DNA from: Flavobacterium frigoritolerans
GTDB lineage: Bacteria > Bacteroidota > Bacteroidia > Flavobacteriales > Flavobacteriaceae
DNA: 64,000 nucleotides
Direction: 5' to 3'
NCBI RefSeq assembly: GCF_025847275.1
Contig: NZ_JAOZEV010000016.1
Span: 44,845 to 108,844 of the forward strand
Shown: piece after piece, positions 7,592 to 15,281 of the stretch
Layout: every line of letters begins with the position of its first letter
How positions within the stretch are numbered: the first letter of the stretch is position 1
Position numbers and translations under genes: made by a program
Notes under the pieces: model-generated
What the model was told of the DNA's origin: nothing
Databases searched by the model: none
Seen by the model: only the letters and a program-made list of their open reading frames with translations

Positions 7592-8713
7592 TTAAGACAT
7601 TTGACTATATGTTCGATCCCAATCTTTCCAAACAGGTTCGTAGCCGCAATCAGTAATAATCTTTGCTATTTCTTGGGCGGAGCGTTCATCGCTAATCTCA
7701 AATTGTTCCAATGATTGTGGGTCAACGACATATCCACCAGGGTTTGTTTTCGAGCCTGCACTCATGCTTGTTGTTCCAATTGGAATGATATTATTTCTAA
7801 ATTTTTCATTTTCACGGGTGGATATCGAGATCTCTAAATCTTCATTCCATAATCGGTACGCACAAATAAGTTGTGTTAAGTCTTTATCATCCATAATAAA
7901 ATTAGGTTCGATGATTCCTTCGGCGGGACGCAATCGGGGAAAAGAAACCGAATATTTAGTTTGCCAATATTTTTTTTGAAGATAATCGATATGCAAAGCA
8001 TTAAAAAAGCTATCAGTGCGCCAATCTTCTAAGCCTAACAAAACACCCAATCCGATTTTATGAATACCCGCAGTTCCAATTCTGTCAGGAGTTTCTAATC
8101 TAAAATCAAAATTTGATTTTTTGCCTTTAGTATGGTACTTTTTATACACTTCCTGATGATAGGTTTCCTGATATACTAAAACAGAATATACGCCAGCTTC
8201 ATGTAAGCGTTCGTATTCTTCAGTAGAAAGAGGCTGAACTTCAACAGAAATAATCGAAAAATGTTCTCTTATTTGAGCAATCGCATTCAGGAAATAATTA
8301 ATGTTGACGGTATAATTAGCTTCGCCAGTTACTAATAAAACATGGTCAAATCCAACTTTTTTTAGAGCTTCAACTTCCAGTTTAATCTCTGGGTCAGAAA
8401 GTGTTTTTCGTTTTAGCTTGTTATCTAAGCTAAAGCCACAATACGTACAAATATTTTGGCATTCGTTACTTAGATAAAGCGGTGCATACATTTGGATTGT
8501 TTTTCCAAAACGTTTCTTGGTTAATTCATGGCATTCTTGTGCCATTTGCTCTAAATAAGGCAAAGCTGCTGGCGAAATTAAAGCCAGGAAATCATCGAGA
8601 TTACGTTTGTTTTTAGTCAAGGCACGTTCTACATCCTGAGGGGAGGTTTGGTATATTTTGGATTGGATGGCATTCCAGTCGTATTGATTAAAAACAGATT
8701 TGAATGTGTTCAT
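7592..8713 (-). CDS. thiH: 2-iminoacetate synthase ThiH (radical SAM tyrosine lyase)
   Basis: ThiH splits tyrosine to dehydroglycine and p-cresol, giving the glycine-derived part of the thiazole. The radical SAM cluster motif Cx3Cx2C is C85-QNI-C89-TY-C92 inside LSNECQNICTYCGFS. 373 residues match E. coli ThiH length. Later motifs include ILLVTGEAN-like (VLLVTGEANYTV), RLETPDRIGTAGIHKIGLGVLLGL and the C-terminal BATS domain with TSMSAGSKTNPGGY. It needs no oxygen, unlike ThiO. The last codons lie in a small CTTTAAGAC repeat (7575-7583 and 7590-7598). It lies between thiG and thiF. Confidence 0.97.
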   Translation of the reverse strand: MNTFKSVFNQYDWNAIQSKIYQTSPQDVERALTKNKRNLDDFLALISPAALPYLEQMAQECHELTKKRFGKTIQMYAPLYLSNECQNICTYCGFSLDNKLKRKTLSDPEIKLEVEALKKVGFDHVLLVTGEANYTVNINYFLNAIAQIREHFSIISVEVQPLSTEEYERLHEAGVYSVLVYQETYHQEVYKKYHTKGKKSNFDFRLETPDRIGTAGIHKIGLGVLLGLEDWRTDSFFNALHIDYLQKKYWQTKYSVSFPRLRPAEGIIEPNFIMDDKDLTQLICAYRLWNEDLEISISTRENEKFRNNIIPIGTTSMSAGSKTNPGGYVVDPQSLEQFEISDERSAQEIAKIITDCGYEPVWKDWDRTYSQMS

Positions 8714-8743
8714 TTGGAGTGATTTTTACAGCAAAGAGTTTTT

Positions 8744-8856
8744 TTAACCGCAAAGGGCGCAAAGTTTTACGCAAAGGCCACAAAGTTTCACAGCCTTGCG
8801 ACTAAGAGACAAAGCTTAGCTAACTTTGCGTAAAACTTTGCGCCCTTTGCGGTTAA
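8744..8856. repeat. Perfect 33-bp inverted repeat in the thi operon
   Basis: The left arm 8744-8776 and right arm 8824-8856 are exact reverse complements over 33 bases, separated by 47 bases. The arms begin TTAACCGCAAAGGGCGCAAA and contain repeated GCAAAG units. The element fills the gap between thiH and thiG, so the operon mRNA would contain a very stable hairpin. It resembles the interspersed palindromes of Flavobacterium genomes; no transposase is present. Confidence 0.9.
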
Positions 8857-8861
8857 GGTGA

Positions 8862-9638
8862 TTAATCATATAAAAAAGAAGTCAATGGACTCGAAGCTAC
8901 TGCTTGATGATATTGTTTTCCTAGTTTAGCCTCATAAGCCTTTCGACCAGCAATTACAGCTTCTCTAAAAGCCTCAGCCATTAATTCTGGATTTCCTGCT
9001 ACAGCGATTGCGGTATTAACCAAAACGGCATCAGCACCTAGTTCCATTGCTTTTGCCGCGTCTGATGGGGCTCCGATTCCGGCATCGATAATAACAGGAA
9101 CATTGCTTTGTTCTATTATAATGGCTAAGAAATCTATTGTTTTTAATCCTTTATTACTACCAATAGGAGAGCCCAGAGGCATTACGGCTGCTGTTCCGAC
9201 ATCTTCAAGGCGTTTGCATAAAACAGGATCAGCGTGAATATAGGGTAGGATAATAAAGCCTAGTTTGGCTAATTCTTCAGTGGCTTTTAAAGTTTCGATA
9301 GCATCTGGCATTAAATATTTTGGATCAGGATGAATTTCGAGTTTTAGCCAATTGGTTTCTAATGCTTCACGTGCTAATTGCGCTGCAAATATGGCTTCTT
9401 TTGCATTTCTGGCACCCGATGTATTTGGTAACAAATTAATCCTCGGATGTTTTAAGTGGGATAAAATAGCATCCGTTTCAGTTTCTAAATCAATACGCTT
9501 TAAGGCAACCGTAACCAATTCACTTCTCGAAGCCAAAATGGCTTTTTCCATTTCCAGATTTGAGCCAAATTTCCCTGTTCCCAAAAACAAACGGGATTCA
9601 AGTAATTTATCGCCTATTTTAAATAATGACGTTTGCAT
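8862..9638 (-). CDS. thiG: Thiazole synthase ThiG
   Basis: ThiG condenses 1-deoxyxylulose 5-phosphate, dehydroglycine and ThiS thiocarboxylate into the thiazole phosphate. 258 residues form a single TIM barrel. Recognisable motifs are FLGTGKF near the start, LLPNTSGARNAKEAI, KLEIHPDPKYLMPD, AAVMPLGSPIGSNKGL and PVIIDAGIGAPSDAAKAMELGADAVLVNTAIA with the phosphate-binding loop. Its first 20 bases overlap the end of thiE, which suggests coupled translation. A 33-bp inverted repeat separates it from thiH. Confidence 0.97.
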   Translation of the reverse strand: MQTSLFKIGDKLLESRLFLGTGKFGSNLEMEKAILASRSELVTVALKRIDLETETDAILSHLKHPRINLLPNTSGARNAKEAIFAAQLAREALETNWLKLEIHPDPKYLMPDAIETLKATEELAKLGFIILPYIHADPVLCKRLEDVGTAAVMPLGSPIGSNKGLKTIDFLAIIIEQSNVPVIIDAGIGAPSDAAKAMELGADAVLVNTAIAVAGNPELMAEAFREAVIAGRKAYEAKLGKQYHQAVASSPLTSFLYD

Positions 9639-10257
9639 ATAATTTTTCGTTAAGTTGAGTAATGAGTTTTCCTTTTTCGGGACTTTTGGTAATTATTCCA
9701 GAAACAGCAATACCGTGAATTCCAGTTTCTATTAATTGGTCAACGTTTTCTAATGTGATTCCGCCAATAGCATAAATAGGAATTTCGAGATTGTGGTTTT
9801 TTATTTTTTGCATAATCTCATGATATCCTTCTAAACCTAAAATCGGACTTAATTTCTCTTTGGTTGTTGTAAACTGAAACGGGCCAAGACCAATATAATC
9901 GCAACCATTTTTTATATGAGTTGTAATATCTTCGAATGTATTAGCAGTTGCTCCAATGATTTTAGTATTTCCTAATATAGCTCGAGCGTCATCTATTTTT
10001 GTGTCTGAAAGCCCCAAATGAACTCCATCGGCAGCAATTTGCTGTGCTAGATATACATTATCATTGATGATAAAATTAGCGAGATATTCTTCGCATAAAA
10101 ACTTTACAGCTTCTGCTAAAGCGAAAGAATTCTTCGATGTTTGGTTTTTAAAACGCATTTGTACCCAATCACAACCATTATCTAATGCTTGATGAATATT
10201 GTACAATTGTGCCTCGATTGAGTTTCCTTGAGAGATGTATTGTAGTTTATTGTACAT
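9619..10257 (-). CDS. thiE: Thiamine phosphate synthase
   Basis: ThiE joins HMP pyrophosphate and thiazole phosphate to make thiamin monophosphate. 212 residues, the normal length. The active-site pattern is clear: VQMRFKN (for VQLREK), LIINDNVYLA (IINDN), ADGVHLGLSD (DGVHLGQ-like), DYIGLGPFQFTTTK (the GP.F.T.TK loop) and the phosphate loop AIGGI with AVSGI. Of the two ThiE-like genes in the operon this is the one with the full set of motifs. It overlaps thiG by 20 bases and thiD by 11. Confidence 0.95.
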   Translation of the reverse strand: MYNKLQYISQGNSIEAQLYNIHQALDNGCDWVQMRFKNQTSKNSFALAEAVKFLCEEYLANFIINDNVYLAQQIAADGVHLGLSDTKIDDARAILGNTKIIGATANTFEDITTHIKNGCDYIGLGPFQFTTTKEKLSPILGLEGYHEIMQKIKNHNLEIPIYAIGGITLENVDQLIETGIHGIAVSGIITKSPEKGKLITQLNEKLYANVII

Positions 10258-11002
10258 AATGATATCCGATTAAGGTTGAAGATGAATTCAAGTATTTTTC
10301 GATATAATTTTTGGCATTTATACAGGCTGATTTTAAATCTTGACCCAAAGCCAAATTAGCAGTAATAGCTGATGATAATACGCAACCCGAGCCATGTTTT
10401 GCATAACATTTGGTAGTATTTGGCGGAAGCATGAAAATTTCATTTTGGCTATATAAATGATCAGTTCCGATGGCTTTGGTATTATGTCCGCCTTTTAATA
10501 AAATAGCCGTTTGGATTTGTTTGTTTAATAGGCTTTGGTTAAAATCGAAGTCAGGAAATAGTTTTTTTATTTCATTATAATTTGGTGTAATCAAATCAAT
10601 TTTAGATAGTATCTCGCTTAAATCGGATTTGTTTTCGACTGTAATAAAATCAAATTCGGTGCTAGATTTTAAAACCGTATCCCAGACTATTTGAGTTTTA
10701 GAAGAAAGTTCTTTTATATTAAAAATAATTTCCTTTAAATAAAGTAGAGAAGGAACAATACCGATTTTCACCACCTTTATATCATAATTTCCGAATAGTG
10801 TTTTTATAGATTGTAATACAAAATCAAGTGATGTCCATTCTATCTCAAAAAAATCTTTTTCTGTCTGAATAGTGTTTCCGGTATTTATGGCAAGTCCATA
10901 CACTTGATGTTGCTCAAAAGTTTTGCAATCTGCCAAAACACCAGCCCCACCAGAAGGATCAAAACCAGCTATTGTAAGTACGAAAGGACGATTTCTTGAC
11001 AT
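10247..11002 (-). CDS. thiD: Hydroxymethylpyrimidine/phosphomethylpyrimidine kinase
   Basis: ThiD phosphorylates HMP and HMP-phosphate. 251 residues of the ribokinase fold. The start VLTIAGFDPSGGAGVLADCKTF is the typical ThiD substrate loop; the segment LITPNYNEIKKLF and the anion-hole motif KHGSGCVLSSAITANLA (GSGC with the catalytic cysteine) confirm the family. It carries no fused ThiE or TenA domain. It overlaps thiE by 11 bases and the upstream ThiE-like gene by 34, so it was placed from its own motifs. Confidence 0.95.
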   Translation of the reverse strand: MSRNRPFVLTIAGFDPSGGAGVLADCKTFEQHQVYGLAINTGNTIQTEKDFFEIEWTSLDFVLQSIKTLFGNYDIKVVKIGIVPSLLYLKEIIFNIKELSSKTQIVWDTVLKSSTEFDFITVENKSDLSEILSKIDLITPNYNEIKKLFPDFDFNQSLLNKQIQTAILLKGGHNTKAIGTDHLYSQNEIFMLPPNTTKCYAKHGSGCVLSSAITANLALGQDLKSACINAKNYIEKYLNSSSTLIGYHYVQ

Positions 11003-11565
11003 GATTTAAAATTTTTAATTGTGTTTTCGGTATTCCAAATAGTTCCTAGCAAAGCAATATTGTCAAAGCCAGCTGTCAGCGTTTTTTCTATATTTTCAGC
11101 ATTAATTCCTCCCAAAGCAATTAGTTTGGTAGCTGTATTAGTTCTGTTCTTTATCGCTTCTAATAAATCTGTTTCTGGGAAATAGTTTTCTTTAGAAATA
11201 CTTGGATAAACTGGACTCAAAAAAGCATATTCAAATTCAGGAGCTAATGCATTAAAATCGGTAATTGAATGTGTTGACGTTGATAAGTGAATATCTCTGT
11301 TTTTATATTTTTCTAAATTGTATTTTTTTCTTTTTTCTTCGGTAAAATGAATTCGGTTGATTTTGAAATTTTCTATCAATTCATGATGACTATGTAATAC
11401 TAATTGTTGTCGGAATTCAGGATTTATTTGGGCTATAAACGAAATCATTTCTTTAATTGAATAATCAGGTTTCCGTACATGAAACAATTGTAATCCTTCC
11501 TCAAAAAGAGAATGGATTACATTGATTTCATTTGCTATTATTGTCGGATTTGATAGTACTATCAT
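10969..11565 (-). CDS. ThiE/TenI-like protein, second copy
   Basis: 198 residues of the thiamine phosphate synthase/TenI fold, divergent from the other copy. It keeps an HVRKPDYS (for REK), a RIHFTEEKRK in place of DGVHLG, FLSPVYPSISKENY (SPVF-like loop) and the phosphate-binding IALGGINAENIEKTL plus ALLGTIW. The IINDN motif is replaced by VLHSHHEL. TenI proteins of this type tautomerise the ThiG product and have lost synthase activity; that role fits its position next to a complete thiE, but it is inferred. It overlaps thiD by 34 bases. Confidence 0.82.
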   Translation of the reverse strand: MIVLSNPTIIANEINVIHSLFEEGLQLFHVRKPDYSIKEMISFIAQINPEFRQQLVLHSHHELIENFKINRIHFTEEKRKKYNLEKYKNRDIHLSTSTHSITDFNALAPEFEYAFLSPVYPSISKENYFPETDLLEAIKNRTNTATKLIALGGINAENIEKTLTAGFDNIALLGTIWNTENTIKNFKSCQEIVLSYLQ

Positions 11566-11621
11566 AATCTTTCTTCGATGCTCTATTTCTTATTTTTTTC
11601 TTTTGCTTTTTTCTTCTGAAA

Positions 11622-13445
11622 TTAAATATAAATCTCTTTTCCTTGCTCAATAAACTCTTCTGATTTCTCTTGCATTCCTTTTTCGGCTGCAGCCACGTCG
11701 CGTATTTCCTGAGATATTTTCATAGAACAGAATTTTGGTCCACACATAGAGCAGAAATGAGCAATTTTTGCACCCTCGGCAGGAAGGGTTTCATCGTGAA
11801 ATTCTCTTGCGGTGTCTGGATCTAATGATAAATTAAATTGATCTTCCCAGCGGAATTCAAAACGGGCTTTGCTTAATGCATTGTCACGATATTGTGCTCC
11901 CGGATGGCCTTTGGCTAAATCGGCAGCATGCGCTGAGATTTTATAAGTGATAACACCATCTTTTACATCTTTTTTGTTTGGTAAACCAAGATGTTCTTTC
12001 GGTGTAACATAGCATAACATTGCGCAACCATACCAACCAATCATTGCAGCTCCAATGGCCGAAGTAATGTGGTCGTAACCTGGTGCGATATCTGTAGTTA
12101 ATGGTCCTAGAGTGTAAAAAGGAGCTTCGTTACAATGTTCTAATTGTTTATCCATGTTTTCTTTAATCATGTGCATTGGTACGTGACCTGGACCTTCTAT
12201 AAATACCTGAACATCATGTTTCCAAGCAATTTTAGCTAATTCGCCCAACGTTTCTAATTCGGCAAATTGTGCTGCATCATTGGCATCGGCTATAGAACCT
12301 GGACGAAGGCCATCTCCTAAAGAAAATGCTACATCATACTGTTTCATGATTTCGCAAATTTCTTCGAAATGGGTATATAAGAAGTTTTCTTTATGATGAA
12401 ATAAACACCACTTTGCCATTATAGATCCACCTCGAGATACAATTCCTGTAACACGTTCGGCGGTAAGATGAATGTAACGTAATAAAACACCTGCGTGAAT
12501 AGTAAAATAAGAAACTCCCTGCTCGGCTTGTTCAATAAGTGTATCACGGAAAACTTCCCAAGTTAAATCTTCGGCGATTCCTTTTACTTTCTCTAAAGCT
12601 TGATAAATGGGAACTGTTCCAATAGGTACAGGCGAATTACGAATAATCCATTCTCTAGTTTCGTGAATGTTTTTTCCTGTCGATAAGTCCATTATAGTAT
12701 CGGCTCCCCAGCGACAAGCCCAAACAGCTTTTTCAACTTCTTCTTCAATGGTCGATGTTACGGCACTGTTGCCAATATTAGCATTTATTTTCACCAAGAA
12801 ATTACGTCCTACAATCATAGGTTCGCTTTCGGGATGGTTTATATTGTTTGGAATAATGGCACGACCAATGGCTACTTCGCTTCGTACAAATTCAGGAGTT
12901 ATTTTGCTTTTTGGAGTATTGGCACCAAAACTATGTCCAGCGTGTTGGCATTGCATGGCTTTGGTTTGTTCATTTAGTAACTCAATACGTTGGTTTTCGC
13001 GAATGGCAATATATTCCATTTCGGGAGTAATTATTCCCTGTTTAGCGTAATAAAGCTGTGTTACGTTTGTGCCTTTTTTAGCGCGTTTTGGTTGATGTAA
13101 ATATTCGAAACGTAAGTGATTTAAGTTCTCATCGTTTAATCTCATTTGTCCGTAATCGGAACTAATTTCGTCTAAAATTTCTACATCATTTCGACCCAAA
13201 ATCCATTCTTCTCTTAAGCGAGGTAATCCTTTACGGATGTCAATTTCAATATTTGGATCGGTGTAAGGCCCCGATGTGTCGTAAATAGTTACAGAAGGAT
13301 TTTTTTCGATACCGCCATTAGAAAGTCTGGTGGCGCTGAGTGTTACCTCGCGCATAGCTACTTTTATTGGATGTATTTCTCCGTTTATGTATATTTTATT
13401 GGAGTTTGGAAAAGGAGTTCTGGATATTTTTTCTTCGTTAGTCAT
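11622..13445 (-). CDS. thiC: Phosphomethylpyrimidine synthase ThiC
   Basis: ThiC is the radical SAM enzyme that rearranges aminoimidazole ribotide into HMP phosphate. 607 residues include the family-specific N-terminal domain (SATRLSNGG, YDTSGPYTDP), the central barrel (DTIMDLSTGKNIHETREWI, SVPIGTVPIYQALEK-like) and the C-terminal Cx2Cx4C cluster motif in FCSMCGPKFCSMKI. The ATG at 13445 gives the usual N-terminus. It is separated from thiS by 131 bases containing two short repeats. Expression should follow the upstream TPP riboswitch. Confidence 0.98.
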   Translation of the reverse strand: MTNEEKISRTPFPNSNKIYINGEIHPIKVAMREVTLSATRLSNGGIEKNPSVTIYDTSGPYTDPNIEIDIRKGLPRLREEWILGRNDVEILDEISSDYGQMRLNDENLNHLRFEYLHQPKRAKKGTNVTQLYYAKQGIITPEMEYIAIRENQRIELLNEQTKAMQCQHAGHSFGANTPKSKITPEFVRSEVAIGRAIIPNNINHPESEPMIVGRNFLVKINANIGNSAVTSTIEEEVEKAVWACRWGADTIMDLSTGKNIHETREWIIRNSPVPIGTVPIYQALEKVKGIAEDLTWEVFRDTLIEQAEQGVSYFTIHAGVLLRYIHLTAERVTGIVSRGGSIMAKWCLFHHKENFLYTHFEEICEIMKQYDVAFSLGDGLRPGSIADANDAAQFAELETLGELAKIAWKHDVQVFIEGPGHVPMHMIKENMDKQLEHCNEAPFYTLGPLTTDIAPGYDHITSAIGAAMIGWYGCAMLCYVTPKEHLGLPNKKDVKDGVITYKISAHAADLAKGHPGAQYRDNALSKARFEFRWEDQFNLSLDPDTAREFHDETLPAEGAKIAHFCSMCGPKFCSMKISQEIRDVAAAEKGMQEKSEEFIEQGKEIYI

Positions 13446-13448
13446 TGG

Positions 13449-13475
13449 AAAAAGTTTAAAGTTTCAGGTTTCAAG
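13449..13475 (+). repeat. 27-bp direct repeat, copy 1
   Basis: This 27-base sequence, containing AAGTTTCAGGTTTCAAG, recurs at 13979-14005 with one mismatch. The two copies flank thiS and its riboswitch. Confidence 0.75.
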
Positions 13476-13530
13476 TTTTGACTTTGATTGTGAAATGTTA
13501 GATGTATGTTGTGAGATATGAAATGGGTTT

Positions 13531-13556
13531 GTAGAAGCGCACTGCAGTGCGTTTTC
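13531..13556. repeat. Short palindromic repeat, copy 1
   Basis: The core CGCACTGCAGTGCG at 13538-13551 is a perfect palindrome. A related copy occurs at 28266-28290. The element lies between thiS and thiC. Confidence 0.75.
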
Positions 13557-13576
13557 AGTTCATTGGTAGACACAAT

Positions 13577-13783
13577 TTATCCTCCCTGAGTAGCAGAAAT
13601 AATTAGGATTTCGTCGGTTTCGTTTAGGATATGAGTATTCCAGATGGGTTTTGGAATAACGGTGTTGTTTATGGCAACAGCAATGCCATTTTGTTTGTTG
13701 GGAATTTCGAGGTCGAGCAATGCCTGAACGCTAAGAGATTCAGCATTGAATTGTTTAGTTTGTTGGTTGATTTTTAGTTCCAT
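13577..13783 (-). CDS. thiS: Sulfur carrier protein ThiS
   Basis: 68 residues with the ubiquitin-like fold and the obligatory C-terminal Gly-Gly (SATQGG) that ThiF adenylates and that becomes the thiocarboxylate donor for ThiG. The pattern MELKINQQTK, LLDLEIPNKQNGIAVAINNTVIP and DEILIISATQGG follows the family. It is the first gene of the thi operon. Its ATG sits inside an AGGAATGG element (13780-13787 on the minus strand) that can pair with CCATTCCT in the leader, so translation may be directly controlled by the riboswitch. Confidence 0.94.
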   Translation of the reverse strand: MELKINQQTKQFNAESLSVQALLDLEIPNKQNGIAVAINNTVIPKPIWNTHILNETDEILIISATQGG

Positions 13784-13822
13784 TCCTTCAGAATTTAGTA
13801 TATAGTTATACTTTAGGAATGG
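13780..13822 (-). promoter_or_regulatory. Start-codon-sequestering hairpin of the thi operon
   Basis: In the mRNA sense, CCATTCCT (13822-13815) can pair perfectly with AGGAATGG (13787-13780), which contains the thiS ATG and the only purine-rich ribosome-binding candidate. This 8-bp stem lies between the TPP aptamer and thiS. No U-tract follows an alternative stem, so it looks like a translational expression platform. Confidence 0.6.
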
Positions 13823-13863
13823 CTACAATTACGCATAAAAATGCGCACGGAAGTCATCTTACT

Positions 13864-13939
13864 TTTCCCTACGCTAGTATTAACTAGATCAGGTTCAGAG
13901 GGTAAAATCTCAGCCTACTTTATTGTAGACACCCCTAAA
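13864..13939 (-). ncRNA. TPP riboswitch (THI element)
   Basis: On the minus strand the conserved aptamer segments appear in order: GGGGTG, GGCTGAGA, ACCCTCTGAACCTGATCTAG, TTAATACTAGCGTAGGGAA. These form the pyrimidine-sensing CUGAGA arm and the pyrophosphate-sensing arm of the thiamin pyrophosphate riboswitch. It precedes thiS and should repress the whole operon when TPP is high. Confidence 0.97.
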
Positions 13940-13947
13940 GTGTGAAG

Positions 13948-13955
13948 CAAATATA
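13948..13955 (-). promoter_or_regulatory. Promoter -7 box of the thi operon
   Basis: TATATTTG on the minus strand fits TAnnTTTG and lies just upstream of the aptamer, so the transcript would begin at about the first aptamer base. No clear -33 element is seen. Confidence 0.6.
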
Positions 13956-13978
13956 TGTATTTTTTGTTTGGAAGTTTA

Positions 13979-14005
13979 AAAAAGTTTCAAGTTTCAGGTT
14001 TCAAG
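13979..14005 (+). repeat. 27-bp direct repeat, copy 2
   Basis: Second copy of the sequence at 13449-13475 (26 of 27 identical), just upstream of the thi operon promoter. Confidence 0.75.
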
Positions 14006-14067
14006 ATGTGAAAAGAATTAAAAACTATGATTAAATTCAGGCTAAAAACAGAGACTGTGACTGCAAA

Positions 14068-14637
14068 CTATTTTTTTCTCGTCCAGCAATCTTCGATATG
14101 ATCATTGACCATTCCTGTGGCTTGCATTTGGGCGTAAATAACGGTTGAGCCCACAAATTTAAAACCTCTTTTTTTTAAATCTTTACTAATAATATCCGAA
14201 AGCGGAGTAGTAGCAGGAACGTCTTTTAGAGTTTTCGGGTTATTGATGATGGGTTTTCCATCAGTAAATTTCCAGATATAATCGGAAAAACTTCCAAACT
14301 CTTCTTGAATTTTTATAAATGCCTGAGCATTGGTAACTGCCGAACGTATTTTTAATTTGTTGCGTATTATTCCTGTATCCTGTAATAATGATTCTATTTT
14401 ATCTTCAGGATATTGTGCTATTTTTTTGTAATCGAAATTGTCAAAAGCTGCTCTAAAATTTTCTCTTTTGTTTAATATCGTTATCCAACTTAATCCTGCC
14501 TGAAAGGTTTCGAGAGTTAAAAACTCGAATAATGAGGCATCATCATAAACAGGAACGCCCCATTCTTCGTCATGGTATTTTTTATATAAATCACTTGCTG
14601 AACACCAGCCACATCGTATAGGTTCTTGTGTTGTCAT
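14068..14637 (-). CDS. tag: DNA-3-methyladenine glycosylase I
   Basis: Tag removes 3-methyladenine from alkylated DNA. From the ATG at 14637 it has 189 residues starting MTTQEPIRCGWC; an ATG at 14655 would add six residues within the upstream gene. Family motifs are complete: RCGWC near the N-terminus (zinc ligand region), YHDEEWGVPVYDD, QAGLSWITILNKRENFRAAF (HhH helices), GIIRNKLKI and the C-terminal KKRGFKFVGSTVIYAQMQ with VNDHIEDCW supplying zinc ligands. The preferred start overlaps the stop of the upstream lipoprotein gene in a TAATG arrangement, implying coupled translation. Confidence 0.95.
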   Translation of the reverse strand: MTTQEPIRCGWCSASDLYKKYHDEEWGVPVYDDASLFEFLTLETFQAGLSWITILNKRENFRAAFDNFDYKKIAQYPEDKIESLLQDTGIIRNKLKIRSAVTNAQAFIKIQEEFGSFSDYIWKFTDGKPIINNPKTLKDVPATTPLSDIISKDLKKRGFKFVGSTVIYAQMQATGMVNDHIEDCWTRKK

Positions 14638-15281
14638 TATTTTCCAATTTTCCAATGGTAGCCTTTTACTGAAGGAATATAGGCCGAGGTTCCAATGATG
14701 ATTAAGTCGTTATAAATTCTTTTATTGTATTTTATTCCAATAGCTTTTCCAGAAGTGTACATTTTGTTTGCTTCAAATTTAATCTTCACTCGAGCATCAG
14801 CAAATTTAGCATCCGAAATTTTCTCGACAAACCAAGTAGAATTCCATTTGATATCAATTTCATCTTCAGCAGTTTTTGTAATGCTTTTTATTAATTTAAC
14901 TCCTTCTTTCGGGATGTTGTGGTCTTCGATTAATTCTTTTTGGGTTAGTGTTTCCCCTGTTTTACATACAGATAGTAATTTTTTAAAATAGGTAAAGCCT
15001 TTAAGTTTTTCGTTTTCTAGGTTTTCTATTCTAATGCTGTCTTTTGATACAGTTGTTTCTTCTGTAACTATTTTGTTGTTTTTTATTGTGCTTGGAGTGA
15101 ATATTGTTTTTGTAATAGAATCTTTAGCCGAAGTTATGGTTTCTATTGTGCTTTTCGAAATGTCTTTTATTTTTTCGGTAACAGTTGTTGTTGACTCTAA
15201 TAATTGATCTCTATCATTTTTGTTACAACTTATCAAGGAGCATAAAATTAAAATCAATAAAATGGTTTTGTAATTTTTCAT
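14637..15281 (-). CDS. Predicted lipoprotein of unknown function
   Basis: 214 residues with a lipoprotein signal (MKNYKTILLILILCSLISC, Cys 19). Residues 20-75 are rich in Ser, Thr and Lys and look like an extended or helical linker. Residues 80-214 form a folded region with alternating beta strands (EIDIKWNSTWFVEKI, RVKIKFEANKMYTSGKAIGIKYNKRIYNDLIIIG, GYHWKIGK). I do not recognise a family. It is coupled to the transporter gene upstream (4-base overlap) and to tag downstream. Confidence 0.75.
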   Translation of the reverse strand: MKNYKTILLILILCSLISCNKNDRDQLLESTTTVTEKIKDISKSTIETITSAKDSITKTIFTPSTIKNNKIVTEETTVSKDSIRIENLENEKLKGFTYFKKLLSVCKTGETLTQKELIEDHNIPKEGVKLIKSITKTAEDEIDIKWNSTWFVEKISDAKFADARVKIKFEANKMYTSGKAIGIKYNKRIYNDLIIIGTSAYIPSVKGYHWKIGK

